The notes: generated by a model not told the origin, from the letters alone. A stretch of DNA of 64,000 nucleotides from Candidatus Binatia bacterium (GCA_026004215.1 BPIR01000002.1:919844-983843), one strand, 5' to 3'. Counted from the stretch's first letter, positions 8,602-21,084 are shown. Made by a program: numbers and translations.

Positions 8602-9243
8602 TTAAAGTCCTCCTCTTTTGCTGCGCTTGGCTCGTGGATGTGGTGCGCTCAGCCAAGCGATGAACTGCTCAGAGTTTGCTTCCAAAGCACGGCGCAGGTC
8701 GAAACCTGCGGGATCTTGGTAATATTGAATTTCCAGCCCCATGACCGAGCCGGCAAAAATGCTGGCGGCCAACTGCGAGTCCACCTCGGCGCGGAAGCGC
8801 CCGCCCGCCTTGCCCCGATCCACAAGGCCGGCAATGAAGCCGCGGAAGCGCCGCATCATGTCGCGAAACAAACGGTCGAGCGCGGGATACGTGTCGAGAG
8901 CCTCGACGAGTAGCGTCACAATGAGCCGGCGGTGATTGCTCTTGGTGGCGTGGTCGTGGCATATACGCCCGAGCGCCCGAATGGAATCGGCCGGATCGGC
9001 AACCGGAGCAATTTCTTGCACCACCCGGCGCTCGAACTGCCCGAGCCGGTGTTTGACCGATTCGAAGAGCAGTTCTTCCTTGTCTTTGAAATGGTAATAC
9101 AAAGCCCCCTTTGTCACTCCGGCTGCCTTCGCAATCCGGTCGATGGAGGTTGCCGCGTAGCCGTATTTCGCGAAACAATCGATCGCCACGTTCAATAAAT
9201 CCCGGCGAGAATCTTCACGGGACGGACTGGCCTGTTCGGGCAT
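8602..9243 (-). CDS. TetR family transcriptional regulator
   Basis: 213 residues. The N-terminal helix-turn-helix is clear (GYAATSIDRIAKAAGVTKGA followed by LYYHFKDKEELLF), then a ligand-binding helical domain. It is the first gene of an operon with two acyl-CoA dehydrogenases, so a fatty-acyl or acyl-CoA ligand is a reasonable inference. A 20-bp palindrome covers its start codon and upstream bases, giving a simple autorepression model. No ribosome site fits between the palindrome and the ATG. Confidence 0.93.
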   Translation of the reverse strand: MPEQASPSREDSRRDLLNVAIDCFAKYGYAATSIDRIAKAAGVTKGALYYHFKDKEELLFESVKHRLGQFERRVVQEIAPVADPADSIRALGRICHDHATKSNHRRLIVTLLVEALDTYPALDRLFRDMMRRFRGFIAGLVDRGKAGGRFRAEVDSQLAASIFAGSVMGLEIQYYQDPAGFDLRRALEANSEQFIAWLSAPHPRAKRSKRGGL

Positions 9244-9260
9244 ACTAAACGTTTAGTATG
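9241..9260 (-). promoter_or_regulatory. 20-bp palindromic operator overlapping the tetR start codon
   Basis: CATACTAAACGTTTAGTATG is a perfect palindrome. Its last three bases on the minus strand are the tetR ATG. TetR proteins bind such sites, and the TACTAA part could also serve as a -10 element. Operator role and autorepression are inferred from position. Confidence 0.75.
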
Positions 9261-9340
9261 TACGCGGGTGGCGAGCAAGGTCTTTTTCTGCCGAAGCTTG
9301 TTTCTGGGCTGGTGACCACTAGAAGTTCGGTGACTCTCCA

Positions 9341-10195
9341 ATGGAAAGCGAAGTGTTGACGTTTTTGGATCATTCCCGCGAACGAGCGGGTCTACGGTAT
9401 GTGTATCCCGTGCTTTCGCGGCGAGCCGGTGGGCTTTCGGTCGGGGTGAACTTGAATCCGAACAATGCATGCAACTGGCGCTGCGTGTACTGCCAGGTGC
9501 CAGGATTGCGCCGCGGTGCTGCGCCACGCATCGACGTGGAGAGGCTGGAGGAAGAGCTCAGGGAATTCCTCCGGGCTGTGATGGCGGGAGATTACTTGCA
9601 GCGGCATTTACCGCCGGAGTTTCGTGTGTTCCGCGATGTGGCGGTGTCGGGCAACGGAGAACCGACGACGGCGCGCGAGTTCGCGGCGGTCGTGGAAGCC
9701 ATTGCGCGGGTGCGGCAAGATCTGGGCGTACCGGCCAATGTGAAGACCGTGTTGATTACCAACGGCACCCAGGTACATCGGCCGCACGTGCGTGCGGGCA
9801 TTGAAAAACTGGCTGTGCTGTCCGGCGAAGTTTGGTTCAAGGTCGATCGGGTCACCCCGCAGGGGATGCGGGCAGTCAACGGGACGCGTTTTCCGCTGGC
9901 ACGCGTCCAGGAAAACTTGATTGCTTGTAGCGAGCTTTGCTCCACGTGGATTCAGAGTTGTTGGTTTGCGTCAGACGGTGCCCCCCCGCCCAACGAAGAG
10001 GTGGACGCCTTTGTGGCCTTTTTGGCCAACCTCCTGGGATTAGATGCCCCGGTTCGCGGGGTGCTGTTGTACACGCTGGCGCGACCGTCGGCGCAACCGG
10101 AAGCGAATCGGCTAGCGCCCTTGCCGCGGGAATGGCTGGAAGGTATGGCCGAGCGCGTGCGCGCGGTCGGCTGGCCCGTGCGGGTCTACGATTGA
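9341..10195 (+). CDS. Radical SAM protein (COG0731-like)
   Basis: 284 residues. The cluster motif is C44-x3-C48-x2-C51 in NACNWRCVYC, followed by VSGNGEPTT, the GGE-like SAM contact of radical SAM enzymes related to the wyosine-type Fe-S oxidoreductases. There is no C-terminal SPASM Cys cluster. It is transcribed away from the tetR operon and 74 bp before the glucoamylase-like lipoprotein. Function is unknown; the family label is based on motif style only. Confidence 0.8.
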   Translation: MESEVLTFLDHSRERAGLRYVYPVLSRRAGGLSVGVNLNPNNACNWRCVYCQVPGLRRGAAPRIDVERLEEELREFLRAVMAGDYLQRHLPPEFRVFRDVAVSGNGEPTTAREFAAVVEAIARVRQDLGVPANVKTVLITNGTQVHRPHVRAGIEKLAVLSGEVWFKVDRVTPQGMRAVNGTRFPLARVQENLIACSELCSTWIQSCWFASDGAPPPNEEVDAFVAFLANLLGLDAPVRGVLLYTLARPSAQPEANRLAPLPREWLEGMAERVRAVGWPVRVYD

Positions 10196-10269
10196 GGGGG
10201 AGCGCTTCCGGCGTGGTCGGGATCGAACGCTGGCGCGAGCACAAAATCAGACGGAATGGGAAGTTCGCC

Positions 10270-12789
10270 ATGGGAGGAAAGGGTACCGCGGGTCTTCGCA
10301 ACTTAGCTTGGTGCGGGATTTTACTCGGGGTTCTGGGCTGCGGCTCGGACGGTGAGCCGCCCGGAGGATCGCCGGTAGCGGCGCGTCCGCCCTGCCCTCA
10401 ACTCGGTGTGCTACCCGATGCTCCCAACCCTTTCGAGTTGCAGTGGGGCGCCACGAATACCAACGCCGCACTCGGCTCGGGAAAGCTGACCAGTACCGTT
10501 TCGCTGTGCGGGGAAATCACCTCGCTGAAGTGGCCAGGTCCGAGTTACTATGACCAGCTCGACTATCTGACGTCCAACGAACCCGATGCGCGCCTCAAAC
10601 CCCACTTCGGGGCCCTGGATAGTGCCGGAGCCTTTCCCGGTTTGTTTTACCGTACACGCTCGGGGCAGCGTGGTTTCACGTGGTTGCGCGACCTGCCGTG
10701 GCACCACGATCAGGAGTACACGAACGACGCATCGAACGTGGTTGTCACGCGCATGCGCAACGACGACCTCGGGCTCCTTGTGCGCGCCTATCAATTCGTT
10801 TTACCCGAGCGCAACGTGCTCGTGAGTCACTACGAAGTCGAGCGCCGGACCAGCTCGCCGGTGGCCGAGGCCACGCTCGTTTTTTATGCCAATTTTGCTC
10901 CGACGATGTCGCGACAGCCGCTGTTTCCGGTGGCGGACTGGGCACTGGATTTCAAGAACGACCATGCCGTCGTGTACGACGCGCAAGAGCGCGCCATTTT
11001 GCATTACTTGCCGCAAAGCGAGCGTGTCGATCCACACCGCCTCGCCAGAGTTTCCGAGATCTTGCGCGCGCCCGGGCTGGGCAACGCGCTGCAGGACCAG
11101 GTGGCAACCTTGATTCGCGAACTCGACGAACCGGGTGTCTACATTGCCATGGGGATGCGAGGCGGTGACGACGGATATCAGTGCGGGTTCGACCAAACAG
11201 AAATTTGCAAGTTGCAAAGTCGCCTGGCAGAAAACACGATTCGGGTGTTCGACTTGGGGGAGGCGTTCGGGGAGTTCGTTCGCATTGCCTTTCAGTGTGA
11301 GCGGCAAATCACCCATCCCGATGGGCCGCTGGGAGAATGCCGCAGTCGGCTGAATTGGACGTATGACGCGGAGAGCGCGTACTGGGATGCGCAAGATGGC
11401 CAGCTTTCCGGCTCGCCGATCGCGGCGTGTCAAGCCAACGCGGCGCTCGCTAAACGCTTAGTGTTCACTGGCAATACGGCCGAAGCCGTGGTGGATATTG
11501 CCATAGCGGACACGCGCGACGGCGCTTACGAGCTGTTGCGCGCAGTGCGGTCCGAACCTGTGCGAGCACAACGCGCTTCGACCGAAGCGTGGTGGGAACA
11601 ATTTCTCAGGCCGGCGCGACTCCCGAATGCAGACGACCCGCTGGTGCTTGCCTTTGCCAAGCGCTCGCTCATTGTCATACGCACTGCGATGGATGAAGCC
11701 AGCGGGGGCATCGTGGCCAGCGTGAACACGCAGCCCCCATATGGAGAGGACTGGCCGCGCGACGGCGCCTTCATCAACTACGCGCTCGATTTGGCGGGCT
11801 ACCACGATTTGGTCACGCGCCACAACAAATTTTACGCTCGCGTGCAGCGTAAGCGGCCGGCAGACTGGTCGGCGCTGTATAGTTTCGGCCCTTGCGACCG
11901 GAATCGGCCGTCGTATCCGGCCTGCGTACCCGCCGGTACAGTAGAGGCCAATTATTACACCGATCCGGTCGCTGCGATTCCGGGGCTACCTTTGTCCTTC
12001 GAAATTGACGCGGCAGGCTTGGTGGTCTGGACCCTGTGGGAGCATGCGAAGTTTCTCCGGGACCCGGGGGAGCGCGCCCAGTACTTGAGCGAGGTGTGTT
12101 CCTCCATTGCGTTAGGTGCGACCAACCTCGCGGAGTGCAAGGACGAAAGCAACAACCTCCAGTGTTATGCAAACGAAGACGACAACATTCCCCTGACGCA
12201 ATCCCTCCTCGGGGCGCAAACGGTATTGTTGGCGTTGCGCAGCGGCATCGAAGCAGCCGAAGCCTGTGGTTTCGAGGCAGCCGTCGTGGAGCGCTGGCGG
12301 GTGCGGGCGCGCGAGCTCGAAGAAGCGATTCCGCGGCACTTCTTGCGGCAGGATCCAGTTCCTCACCTCGACGGACCCCGAGCGCCTTGGGTCATCTGGC
12401 CGGTGCGTTTCTTGTCGCCACAGGATCCGCTGGCAACGACCCACGCCCAGGTGCTGCGCGAGCGAGGCATCGATCCGATCTTGAAGCGCACCGCACCCGA
12501 AAGTGGGTACAATGCAGAGCCCTTGCTGGCCTTGGCTTACCTGGCGCGGCAGCGCAATGACGAGCGGAGCTTGGCCGAGTTGCGCGAGGCGGTACGGTTC
12601 TTCGTCCGCAACATCACGACCAGCGGCACGTTGCATATGTCGGAATCGTACGGGCGGGTGCAAGTAGATCGTACTGGGGATGGCATTTTGCCCGATTACT
12701 GGCCGCAAAACGATGTGCCCCACGTGTGGGAGCACGCCTTGCTGTATACGGCGGCCATGCTGGCCTTTGGGGAAGGCCCGGTGGAGTGA
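10270..12789 (+). CDS. Large lipoprotein with glucoamylase-like (alpha/alpha)6 domain
   Basis: 839 residues from the ATG at 10270; the longer open frame upstream overlaps the radical SAM gene and is not real. A lipoprotein signal peptide ends in GVLGC with Cys24 as lipid site. The middle and C-terminal parts resemble GH15-type glycan hydrolases: GEDWPRDGAFINYALDL near the catalytic region, ESGYNAEPLLALAYLARQ and a final PQNDVPHVWEHALLY. Many Cys residues fit an exported protein. It probably acts on an alpha-glucan or similar polymer at the outer membrane, but substrate and catalytic acids are not established. The family assignment is from fold-like motifs and is moderate. Confidence 0.6.
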   Translation: MGGKGTAGLRNLAWCGILLGVLGCGSDGEPPGGSPVAARPPCPQLGVLPDAPNPFELQWGATNTNAALGSGKLTSTVSLCGEITSLKWPGPSYYDQLDYLTSNEPDARLKPHFGALDSAGAFPGLFYRTRSGQRGFTWLRDLPWHHDQEYTNDASNVVVTRMRNDDLGLLVRAYQFVLPERNVLVSHYEVERRTSSPVAEATLVFYANFAPTMSRQPLFPVADWALDFKNDHAVVYDAQERAILHYLPQSERVDPHRLARVSEILRAPGLGNALQDQVATLIRELDEPGVYIAMGMRGGDDGYQCGFDQTEICKLQSRLAENTIRVFDLGEAFGEFVRIAFQCERQITHPDGPLGECRSRLNWTYDAESAYWDAQDGQLSGSPIAACQANAALAKRLVFTGNTAEAVVDIAIADTRDGAYELLRAVRSEPVRAQRASTEAWWEQFLRPARLPNADDPLVLAFAKRSLIVIRTAMDEASGGIVASVNTQPPYGEDWPRDGAFINYALDLAGYHDLVTRHNKFYARVQRKRPADWSALYSFGPCDRNRPSYPACVPAGTVEANYYTDPVAAIPGLPLSFEIDAAGLVVWTLWEHAKFLRDPGERAQYLSEVCSSIALGATNLAECKDESNNLQCYANEDDNIPLTQSLLGAQTVLLALRSGIEAAEACGFEAAVVERWRVRARELEEAIPRHFLRQDPVPHLDGPRAPWVIWPVRFLSPQDPLATTHAQVLRERGIDPILKRTAPESGYNAEPLLALAYLARQRNDERSLAELREAVRFFVRNITTSGTLHMSESYGRVQVDRTGDGILPDYWPQNDVPHVWEHALLYTAAMLAFGEGPVE

Positions 12790-12845
12790 GGTGGGGGCCT
12801 CACGCCGGAGATCGACGCGGCGCGATGGCCCGTCTCCGCGTGGCG

Positions 12846-13106
12846 TTATGCTGCGCCGGAAGCGGCACTCGCGCTCGAACGGCCTCCGCCTCGCTTTGCC
12901 GGTGGGCGCGGGGTCGGTGCGAGCGCTTCTGCGCTGGCAATGAACTGCTCGCGAGTGACCGTGGGAGCGACCCGTTGCACTTTCGCCAAGATTTTTTCTC
13001 GTTCCGCGGCAGTGCGAGCGGCAGCATAACGGGCGCGCAACTTTGCAAGTTTTTTGCGCCGATTTCGACGGCGGCGAATTTCCCAGCGGCGATCCTGTCG
13101 TGCCAT
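12846..13106 (-). CDS. Small basic protein (86 aa), possibly DUF6800-like
   Basis: Starts at an ATG after GAGAAGGGGAG. The N-terminal half is strongly basic and helical (WEIRRRRNRRKKLAKLRARY, then AAARTAAEREKILAKVQRV) and the end is low-complexity Gly/Ser/Ala. The pattern recalls small basic proteins of unknown function that I remember as DUF6800; this link is from memory. It sits 14 bp after the Rieske gene and is probably the last gene of the ATP synthase transcript. Function unknown; RNA or ribosome binding would fit the charge but is a guess. Confidence 0.65.
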   Translation of the reverse strand: MARQDRRWEIRRRRNRRKKLAKLRARYAAARTAAEREKILAKVQRVAPTVTREQFIASAEALAPTPRPPAKRGGGRSSASAASGAA

Positions 13107-13120
13107 AAAACTCCCCTTCT

Positions 13121-13573
13121 CTAACGGTTCTCCTCTAGAGATGCGCGAGCACCGACGGCCACATATACCTTGCCGTCGGCGGAAGCGACTTCCAGACGGC
13201 GAAGGAATTTGCCGCAAGGGGGGCCAGCGACACACTCCCCCGTTTCCGGCAAATACCGCGCTCCGTGCGTAGCGCACTGGAGGTAACGGCCGTCGGCCGT
13301 GAAGAAGCGATTTTCGACCCAGTCCAGTGTCATCGGGACATGGCAGCAGCGGTTGACGTAGGCGTAAAAACGTCCCTCGTATTTGACGAGGAAGCATTCC
13401 TCTTCCACACCGTCGATGGTCACGAAAAACTTCTTCGTTGTTCGCTCGGCCAATTCATCCACGAGCGCAACCGGCATCCATTGACTAGTTTCCAAAGGCA
13501 CGCCGCGTTCGTATAGCCTGGTCGGCCCTGAGCGCAATTCTGCGTCCGCAACCCAGTTGCCTTGCATACCCAT
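13121..13573 (-). CDS. Rieske [2Fe-2S] domain protein
   Basis: 150 residues. The cluster ligands are C76-x-H78 and C100-x2-H103 (CCH and CATHG), the two-Cys/two-His pattern of Rieske domains, with 21 residues between the two pairs. There is no signal peptide or membrane segment, so it is likely a soluble electron carrier or a ferredoxin subunit rather than the bc1 Rieske subunit. Its ATG overlaps the atpC stop (TGATG), indicating translational coupling to the ATP synthase block. No oxygenase catalytic domain is present. The partner is unknown. Confidence 0.85.
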   Translation of the reverse strand: MGMQGNWVADAELRSGPTRLYERGVPLETSQWMPVALVDELAERTTKKFFVTIDGVEEECFLVKYEGRFYAYVNRCCHVPMTLDWVENRFFTADGRYLQCATHGARYLPETGECVAGPPCGKFLRRLEVASADGKVYVAVGARASLEENR

Positions 13574-13992
13574 CACGAAGGGGTCGAGCGTGCACGGCTC
13601 GCTGCCAGGCGGGCTTCCGCCCAGCGCTTTTCGCTCTCGGCTTGGGCGTACTCGGTCGAGCCGAACGGAGCGCGCTGGAGTGCAGCCTCGGCCTCGGCGA
13701 GCTCCTGGCGGGTCGCATCCACGACGATCTCCTCGGCCGATACGGCCTCGTCCGCGAGAACGGTCATCACGTTGTCGCGCACCTCCGCAAAGCCGCCACG
13801 GATGGCCATGGCAGCTTCGCGCTGGTTTTTGCGGTAGCGCAGAACCCCACATTCGAGCGAGGAAAGAAACGTAACGTGGTCCGGCAGTACACCGAACTCG
13901 CCAACCGTGCCTGGGGCAGTCACCTCCTGCACCTCGGTTTCCAGCACGGATTGTTTGGGAGTGACAACGCGGAGGAGCAATCGGGTAGCCAT
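13573..13992 (-). CDS. atpC: ATP synthase F1 subunit epsilon
   Basis: 139 residues. The N-terminal beta-sandwich is typical (LRVVTPKQSVLETEVQEVTA followed by PGTVGEFGVLPDHV) and the C-terminal helical part contains a Glu/Ala-rich hairpin. Epsilon binds gamma in the central stalk and regulates ATP hydrolysis. It follows atpD by 3 bp, and its TGA overlaps the start of the Rieske gene. Confidence 0.95.
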   Translation of the reverse strand: MATRLLLRVVTPKQSVLETEVQEVTAPGTVGEFGVLPDHVTFLSSLECGVLRYRKNQREAAMAIRGGFAEVRDNVMTVLADEAVSAEEIVVDATRQELAEAEAALQRAPFGSTEYAQAESEKRWAEARLAASRARSTPS

Positions 13993-13995
13993 GAT

Positions 13996-16276
<2,281 letters not shown>

Positions 16277-16310
16277 GGCTCGAATTGGGCGGGGAAGGAA
16301 TCTCGGTGTC

Positions 16311-17819
<1,509 letters not shown>

Positions 17820-17837
17820 TACCTGGGTCACTCCTCC

Positions 17838-18380
17838 TCAGTGGGATGCGCCACCGCCAAGGCGGTGAGCGAGACTAGCGAGCTGGTTCGCTACGCTGGC
17901 ATCGTAAACCTTACCTTCGATCTCCACTACGAATCCGCCTACCAGGGCGGGATCTGTGGCGGTGGTGGCGAGAACGCTTTTGCCCGTCTGGCGTTGCAGT
18001 AGTTCCACGATCTCTTGCAGGTGCTCCGGTGCCAGAGGCATTGCTGAAGCGATGCGCGCCCGGGTGCGGTGCGCCGCGTCGTCGAGTAGGCGCTCGTAAT
18101 GATCGCGAATGGCAGGCAGCTCTTGCAGGCGTTTATGCTCTGCCAAGTACTCCAGAAAGTTTCCGAAGAGATCCGACATTCCCAAGCGCTCTCGTAAGGC
18201 AGCAGTGAGTTGGCGGCGCTCGGGAGCGGTCAACAAGGGGTTGTTCCACGCGATGGCGACTTGCGGGTCTTGCACGAGCTCGGCCACTGCATCGAGCTCT
18301 CTTGCCACCGCTTCCTGCTGGCGGTGTTCTTGCGCGAGAGCAAACAAGGCCTTTGCGTAACGTCGGGCAACCGCGCTCAT
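17838..18380 (-). CDS. atpH: ATP synthase subunit delta
   Basis: 180 residues, delta/OSCP family linking the peripheral stalk to the top of F1. The N-terminal helical bundle (VARRYAKALFALAQEHRQQE) and the C-terminal signature region (GGFVVEIEGKVYDASVANQL) are both present. Its ATG overlaps the atpF stop by four bases. Confidence 0.95.
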   Translation of the reverse strand: MSAVARRYAKALFALAQEHRQQEAVARELDAVAELVQDPQVAIAWNNPLLTAPERRQLTAALRERLGMSDLFGNFLEYLAEHKRLQELPAIRDHYERLLDDAAHRTRARIASAMPLAPEHLQEIVELLQRQTGKSVLATTATDPALVGGFVVEIEGKVYDASVANQLASLAHRLGGGASH

Positions 18381-18961
18381 GACTGCACCTGTCGAACAAA
18401 ATCGCGCACGGTACGTTCTTGATCCGACTCGTTCCAGTGCCGGCGCACGATTTCGCGCGCGATTTCTACGGCCTCGCGCACCAGCTCGCTCCGTAGCTCT
18501 TGTTCCAGGCGGCGCATTTCCGCTGCCACCGTGCGCTCCGCATCCTTGCGGATTGCCTCAGCCGTTCGCTCAGCTTGCTCTAAGATGCGCTGGCGTTCGC
18601 GGGCGAGATCCGCCTCGACTTGTTGGCGTAGTTGCGCAATTTCGTGCTGGACGCGAGCCAGTCGCTCTTGCCACTGCGCCCGCAGCGCTTCCGCCTCGCG
18701 GCGCGCCTGGGCTGCCGCCTCGAGTTCCTGCACGATGGCAGTGTGCCGCTCGCGGAGCCACAGACGAACTTGCGGCCAGACGTAGCGAGCGAGCAGCCAA
18801 ACGAAGAGGCCGAAGTTTACGATGGTAAAGAACAGCGTGGCCCACGGGACGCCGTGTTCTAACCCGTCCCCGTGAGCTGCAGACTCGGCCGCCCACGCCA
18901 CCGTGGGTAAGCACGCCCCCGAGAGGGCAAAGCTCCGAATCCAACGCTTGACGCGGATCAC
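18377..18961 (-). CDS. atpF: ATP synthase subunit b with N-terminal signal-like extension
   Basis: 194 residues. After an N-terminal stretch that looks like a cleavable signal (SFALSGACLPTVAWA) comes the b-type membrane helix (TLFFTIVNFGLFVWLLARYV) and a long charged coiled coil. Signal-like extensions on b are seen in some deltaproteobacterial ATP synthases. Paired with the b' gene upstream, so the peripheral stalk is a b/b' heterodimer. Four-base overlaps on both sides. Confidence 0.93.
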   Translation of the reverse strand: MIRVKRWIRSFALSGACLPTVAWAAESAAHGDGLEHGVPWATLFFTIVNFGLFVWLLARYVWPQVRLWLRERHTAIVQELEAAAQARREAEALRAQWQERLARVQHEIAQLRQQVEADLARERQRILEQAERTAEAIRKDAERTVAAEMRRLEQELRSELVREAVEIAREIVRRHWNESDQERTVRDFVRQVQS

Positions 18962-19392
18962 CCGACTTCCCTCCCGAGGATCTGCCGCGCCAGAAAGCGA
19001 CCCAAGTCTTGCGCCTGTTGCAATGCAGCCTCGCGTGCTTCCCGTAAGTCGCGATTCAATTGGTCCCGCGCGTCGTTCAGCCGCCGCTGGGCAGCGGCGC
19101 GAGCCTCGGAAAGAATCTTCTGCTCCTCGGCGGCGATTGCCGACCGCGCACTTTGCAATTTCGCCGTGATGTCCACACGCGCCTGAGCAAGCGCCTCATC
19201 GTATGTCCTTTGCGCTCTTTCTGCTTCGGCCTGGCACTGAGATGCGATTTTGCGATTTCCGATGGTGCGTTGGTCGCGCTCTTCGAGCACGCGCAGCATG
19301 GGGGCCCAAGCCAGTTGCCGAAGCACAAGCCAGAGCACGAGAAAGGATACGATCTGAACGAAAAACGTAAAGTCAGGAGGGAATGTCAGCAT
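18958..19392 (-). CDS. ATP synthase subunit b'
   Basis: 144 residues. One N-terminal membrane helix (TFFVQIVSFLVLWLVLRQLA) is followed by a charged coiled coil rich in Ala, Glu, Gln and Arg. As the first gene of the block with atpF next, it is the second peripheral-stalk subunit b'. Subunits a and c are not in the window. Confidence 0.9.
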   Translation of the reverse strand: MLTFPPDFTFFVQIVSFLVLWLVLRQLAWAPMLRVLEERDQRTIGNRKIASQCQAEAERAQRTYDEALAQARVDITAKLQSARSAIAAEEQKILSEARAAAQRRLNDARDQLNRDLREAREAALQQAQDLGRFLARQILGREVG

Positions 19393-19463
19393 GACCTGCT
19401 CGCTTTCCCGCGAAAATCTCCGTTAATTGCCTCCATTAGAAAATGAATCCACGCAGCTTACGC

Positions 19464-19516
19464 ACGAACGCCTCTTTCGACGCCCGGCAAGCGAGCAGCC
19501 GACAAGAGGCGTTCGT
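19464..19516 (-). repeat. 13-bp perfect inverted repeat between bactofilin gene and ATP synthase block
   Basis: ACGAACGCCTCTT at 19464-19476 is the exact reverse complement of 19504-19516, with a 27-nt spacer. It can form a long hairpin in RNA of either strand. No run of T follows it on the minus strand, so a simple Rho-independent terminator is unlikely. It could be a structured leader of the atp transcript or a protein site. Confidence 0.6.
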
Positions 19517-19559
19517 ACTTTCGACAATGTGACCGAAAATCCAGCGACCCGTTAACTAA

Positions 19560-20105
19560 CTATTTTCCACCTCCAACGGAAGTCGATACGCCCGCCGGCC
19601 GTTCGTCCCGGGGAAACTGTGCGACTTTCGCCCGTTCCGTTGCTCCGGGTGCGGCTGAAGAGGAAGTTACCTTCGGTTCGCCGGTCGCGCTGCCCATCGA
19701 GCAACGCCCCTCGAAAATGACACCCTCATGGATGACGAGGCATGGGGTCGTAATGTTACCGAGTAAGCGAGCAGGGGCACGTAGCTCCACACGCTTTCGA
19801 GCAGTAACGTCACCGGTCAATTTTCCCGTCAGAATCACCGTGCCTGCGGTTATTTGAGCGTTGAGAACAGCGCTCTCACCGATAATCACCGCCTCCTGCG
19901 CTTGGATTTCGCCGTCCACCTGCCCATCGATGCGAACGCTCCCCTCGAAACTCAACTTTCCCTCCACTCGGCTCCCCTTGCCGAGGTGCGCTTGTACACT
20001 GGGCTCGGCTGGGGCTGGCTCGCCTGGGACTACGGGAGAGTTGATAAACGCTGGCCTGGCATCCTCGGGCCTCTGCCCCTTGTCGTCTTTGCCGAATAAG
20101 GCCAT
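19560..20105 (-). CDS. Bactofilin (polymer-forming cytoskeletal protein)
   Basis: 181 residues from the ATG at 20105 after AGAGGAGAAG. The central domain is a right-handed beta-helix of short repeats (SRVEGKLSFEGSVRIDGQVD, then GEIQAQEAVIIGE and similar), flanked by disordered, Pro/Ser/Thr-rich tails, as in bactofilins. These proteins polymerise without nucleotide at the inner membrane and help shape cells or position ParABS and polar proteins. Its location between the ATP synthase block and parAB matches deltaproteobacterial gene neighbourhoods. A good sigma70-like promoter precedes it. Confidence 0.92.
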   Translation of the reverse strand: MALFGKDDKGQRPEDARPAFINSPVVPGEPAPAEPSVQAHLGKGSRVEGKLSFEGSVRIDGQVDGEIQAQEAVIIGESAVLNAQITAGTVILTGKLTGDVTARKRVELRAPARLLGNITTPCLVIHEGVIFEGRCSMGSATGEPKVTSSSAAPGATERAKVAQFPRDERPAGVSTSVGGGK

Positions 20106-20147
20106 AGCAAAACTTCTCCTCTCGGAGGGGATCTTAAAGCGTCGCGC

Positions 20148-20176
20148 GCTATAACATGGTGCATTCTGCTTGTCAA
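20148..20176 (-). promoter_or_regulatory. Sigma70-like promoter of the bactofilin gene
   Basis: On the minus strand TTGACA (20171-20176) and TATAGC (20148-20153) are spaced by exactly 17 bp, about 40 bp upstream of the ATG. The -35 matches the consensus and the -10 matches four of six bases. It is placed for bactofilin and possibly the ATP synthase genes beyond. The rest of the 301-bp divergent spacer up to the PfpI-like gene shows no other feature. Confidence 0.65.
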
Positions 20177-20406
20177 AAAGCGCGCGCGGACTTTTAGCTC
20201 CCCTGGAGATCCCGCGCCACGAAACTTGTTTTGCGCTCGAAGCACGTGCAATAGATCCGCCCGACAATCTCTAAGCTCGGTTGCCGGGGCGTCGCACAAC
20301 GTCCGGGGGGTCGGGCTATCCGGCCTCCCGCGGGTGACTCCCACGCGTCCACGGTATAGAGAGCAATCTCAGGCGGCCACGGAAACGGAAAGAAAGGAGT
20401 GAGAGC

Positions 20407-21084
20407 GTGCCGGATATGCAGGTAGGCTTGGTGCTTTTCCCCCAGGTGACTCAACTGGACCTGACCGCTCCCTTGCAAGTTTTTGCCCGAATACCAGGGG
20501 TGGTGACACATGTGGTCGCCAAATCAGAAGCCCCTGTGGAGACGGATTGCGGCGTTTCGTTTGTGCCGACGTGCACGTACGGGTCGTGCCCGGCTCTCGA
20601 TTTGGTCTGCGTTCCCGGCGGTCCTGGCGTCCTCGGCGCCATTTACGACGATGCCACGGTGGCATTCGTCAAAGAGAGGGGAGGTGCGGCACGTTACGTT
20701 ACATCGGTTTGCACGGGTGCCTTCGTTCTGGGGGTCGCGGGTTTATTAGCCGGCCGCCGGGCGACCACCCACTGGGCGTACACGCATTTGCTGCCGCTTG
20801 TCGGCGCCAGGCACGAGAGAGCGAGAATCGTGCAGGACGGAAACGTGATTACCGCCGGGGGCGTCACTGCCGGTTTGGACTTTGCGCTGAGCGTTGCGGC
20901 CGAAATTGCTGGGGAAACGTCGGCCAAGGCCATTCAGCTTGCTCTGGAGTACGACCCGGCCCCGCCGTTCGATTGTGGCCACCCGGGTGGGGCACCTTCC
21001 AACGTGAAAGCGATTCTGGAGAGCCGGTACAGCCAAAGCACGGAGGCACTTCGCGCTGCAATCGAGACGGTGACGGCTCGGTGA
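20407..21084 (+). CDS. DJ-1/PfpI family protein (isonitrile-hydratase-like)
   Basis: 225 residues. The start is a GTG after AAGGAG. The flavodoxin-like fold has the nucleophile-elbow Cys in SVCTGAFVLG and a nearby ATTHWAY segment typical of the isonitrile hydratase/ThiJ branch. Members range from isonitrile hydratases to glyoxalases and chaperones. No AraC-type DNA-binding domain is attached. Monocistronic. Confidence 0.88.
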   Translation: MPDMQVGLVLFPQVTQLDLTAPLQVFARIPGVVTHVVAKSEAPVETDCGVSFVPTCTYGSCPALDLVCVPGGPGVLGAIYDDATVAFVKERGGAARYVTSVCTGAFVLGVAGLLAGRRATTHWAYTHLLPLVGARHERARIVQDGNVITAGGVTAGLDFALSVAAEIAGETSAKAIQLALEYDPAPPFDCGHPGGAPSNVKAILESRYSQSTEALRAAIETVTAR

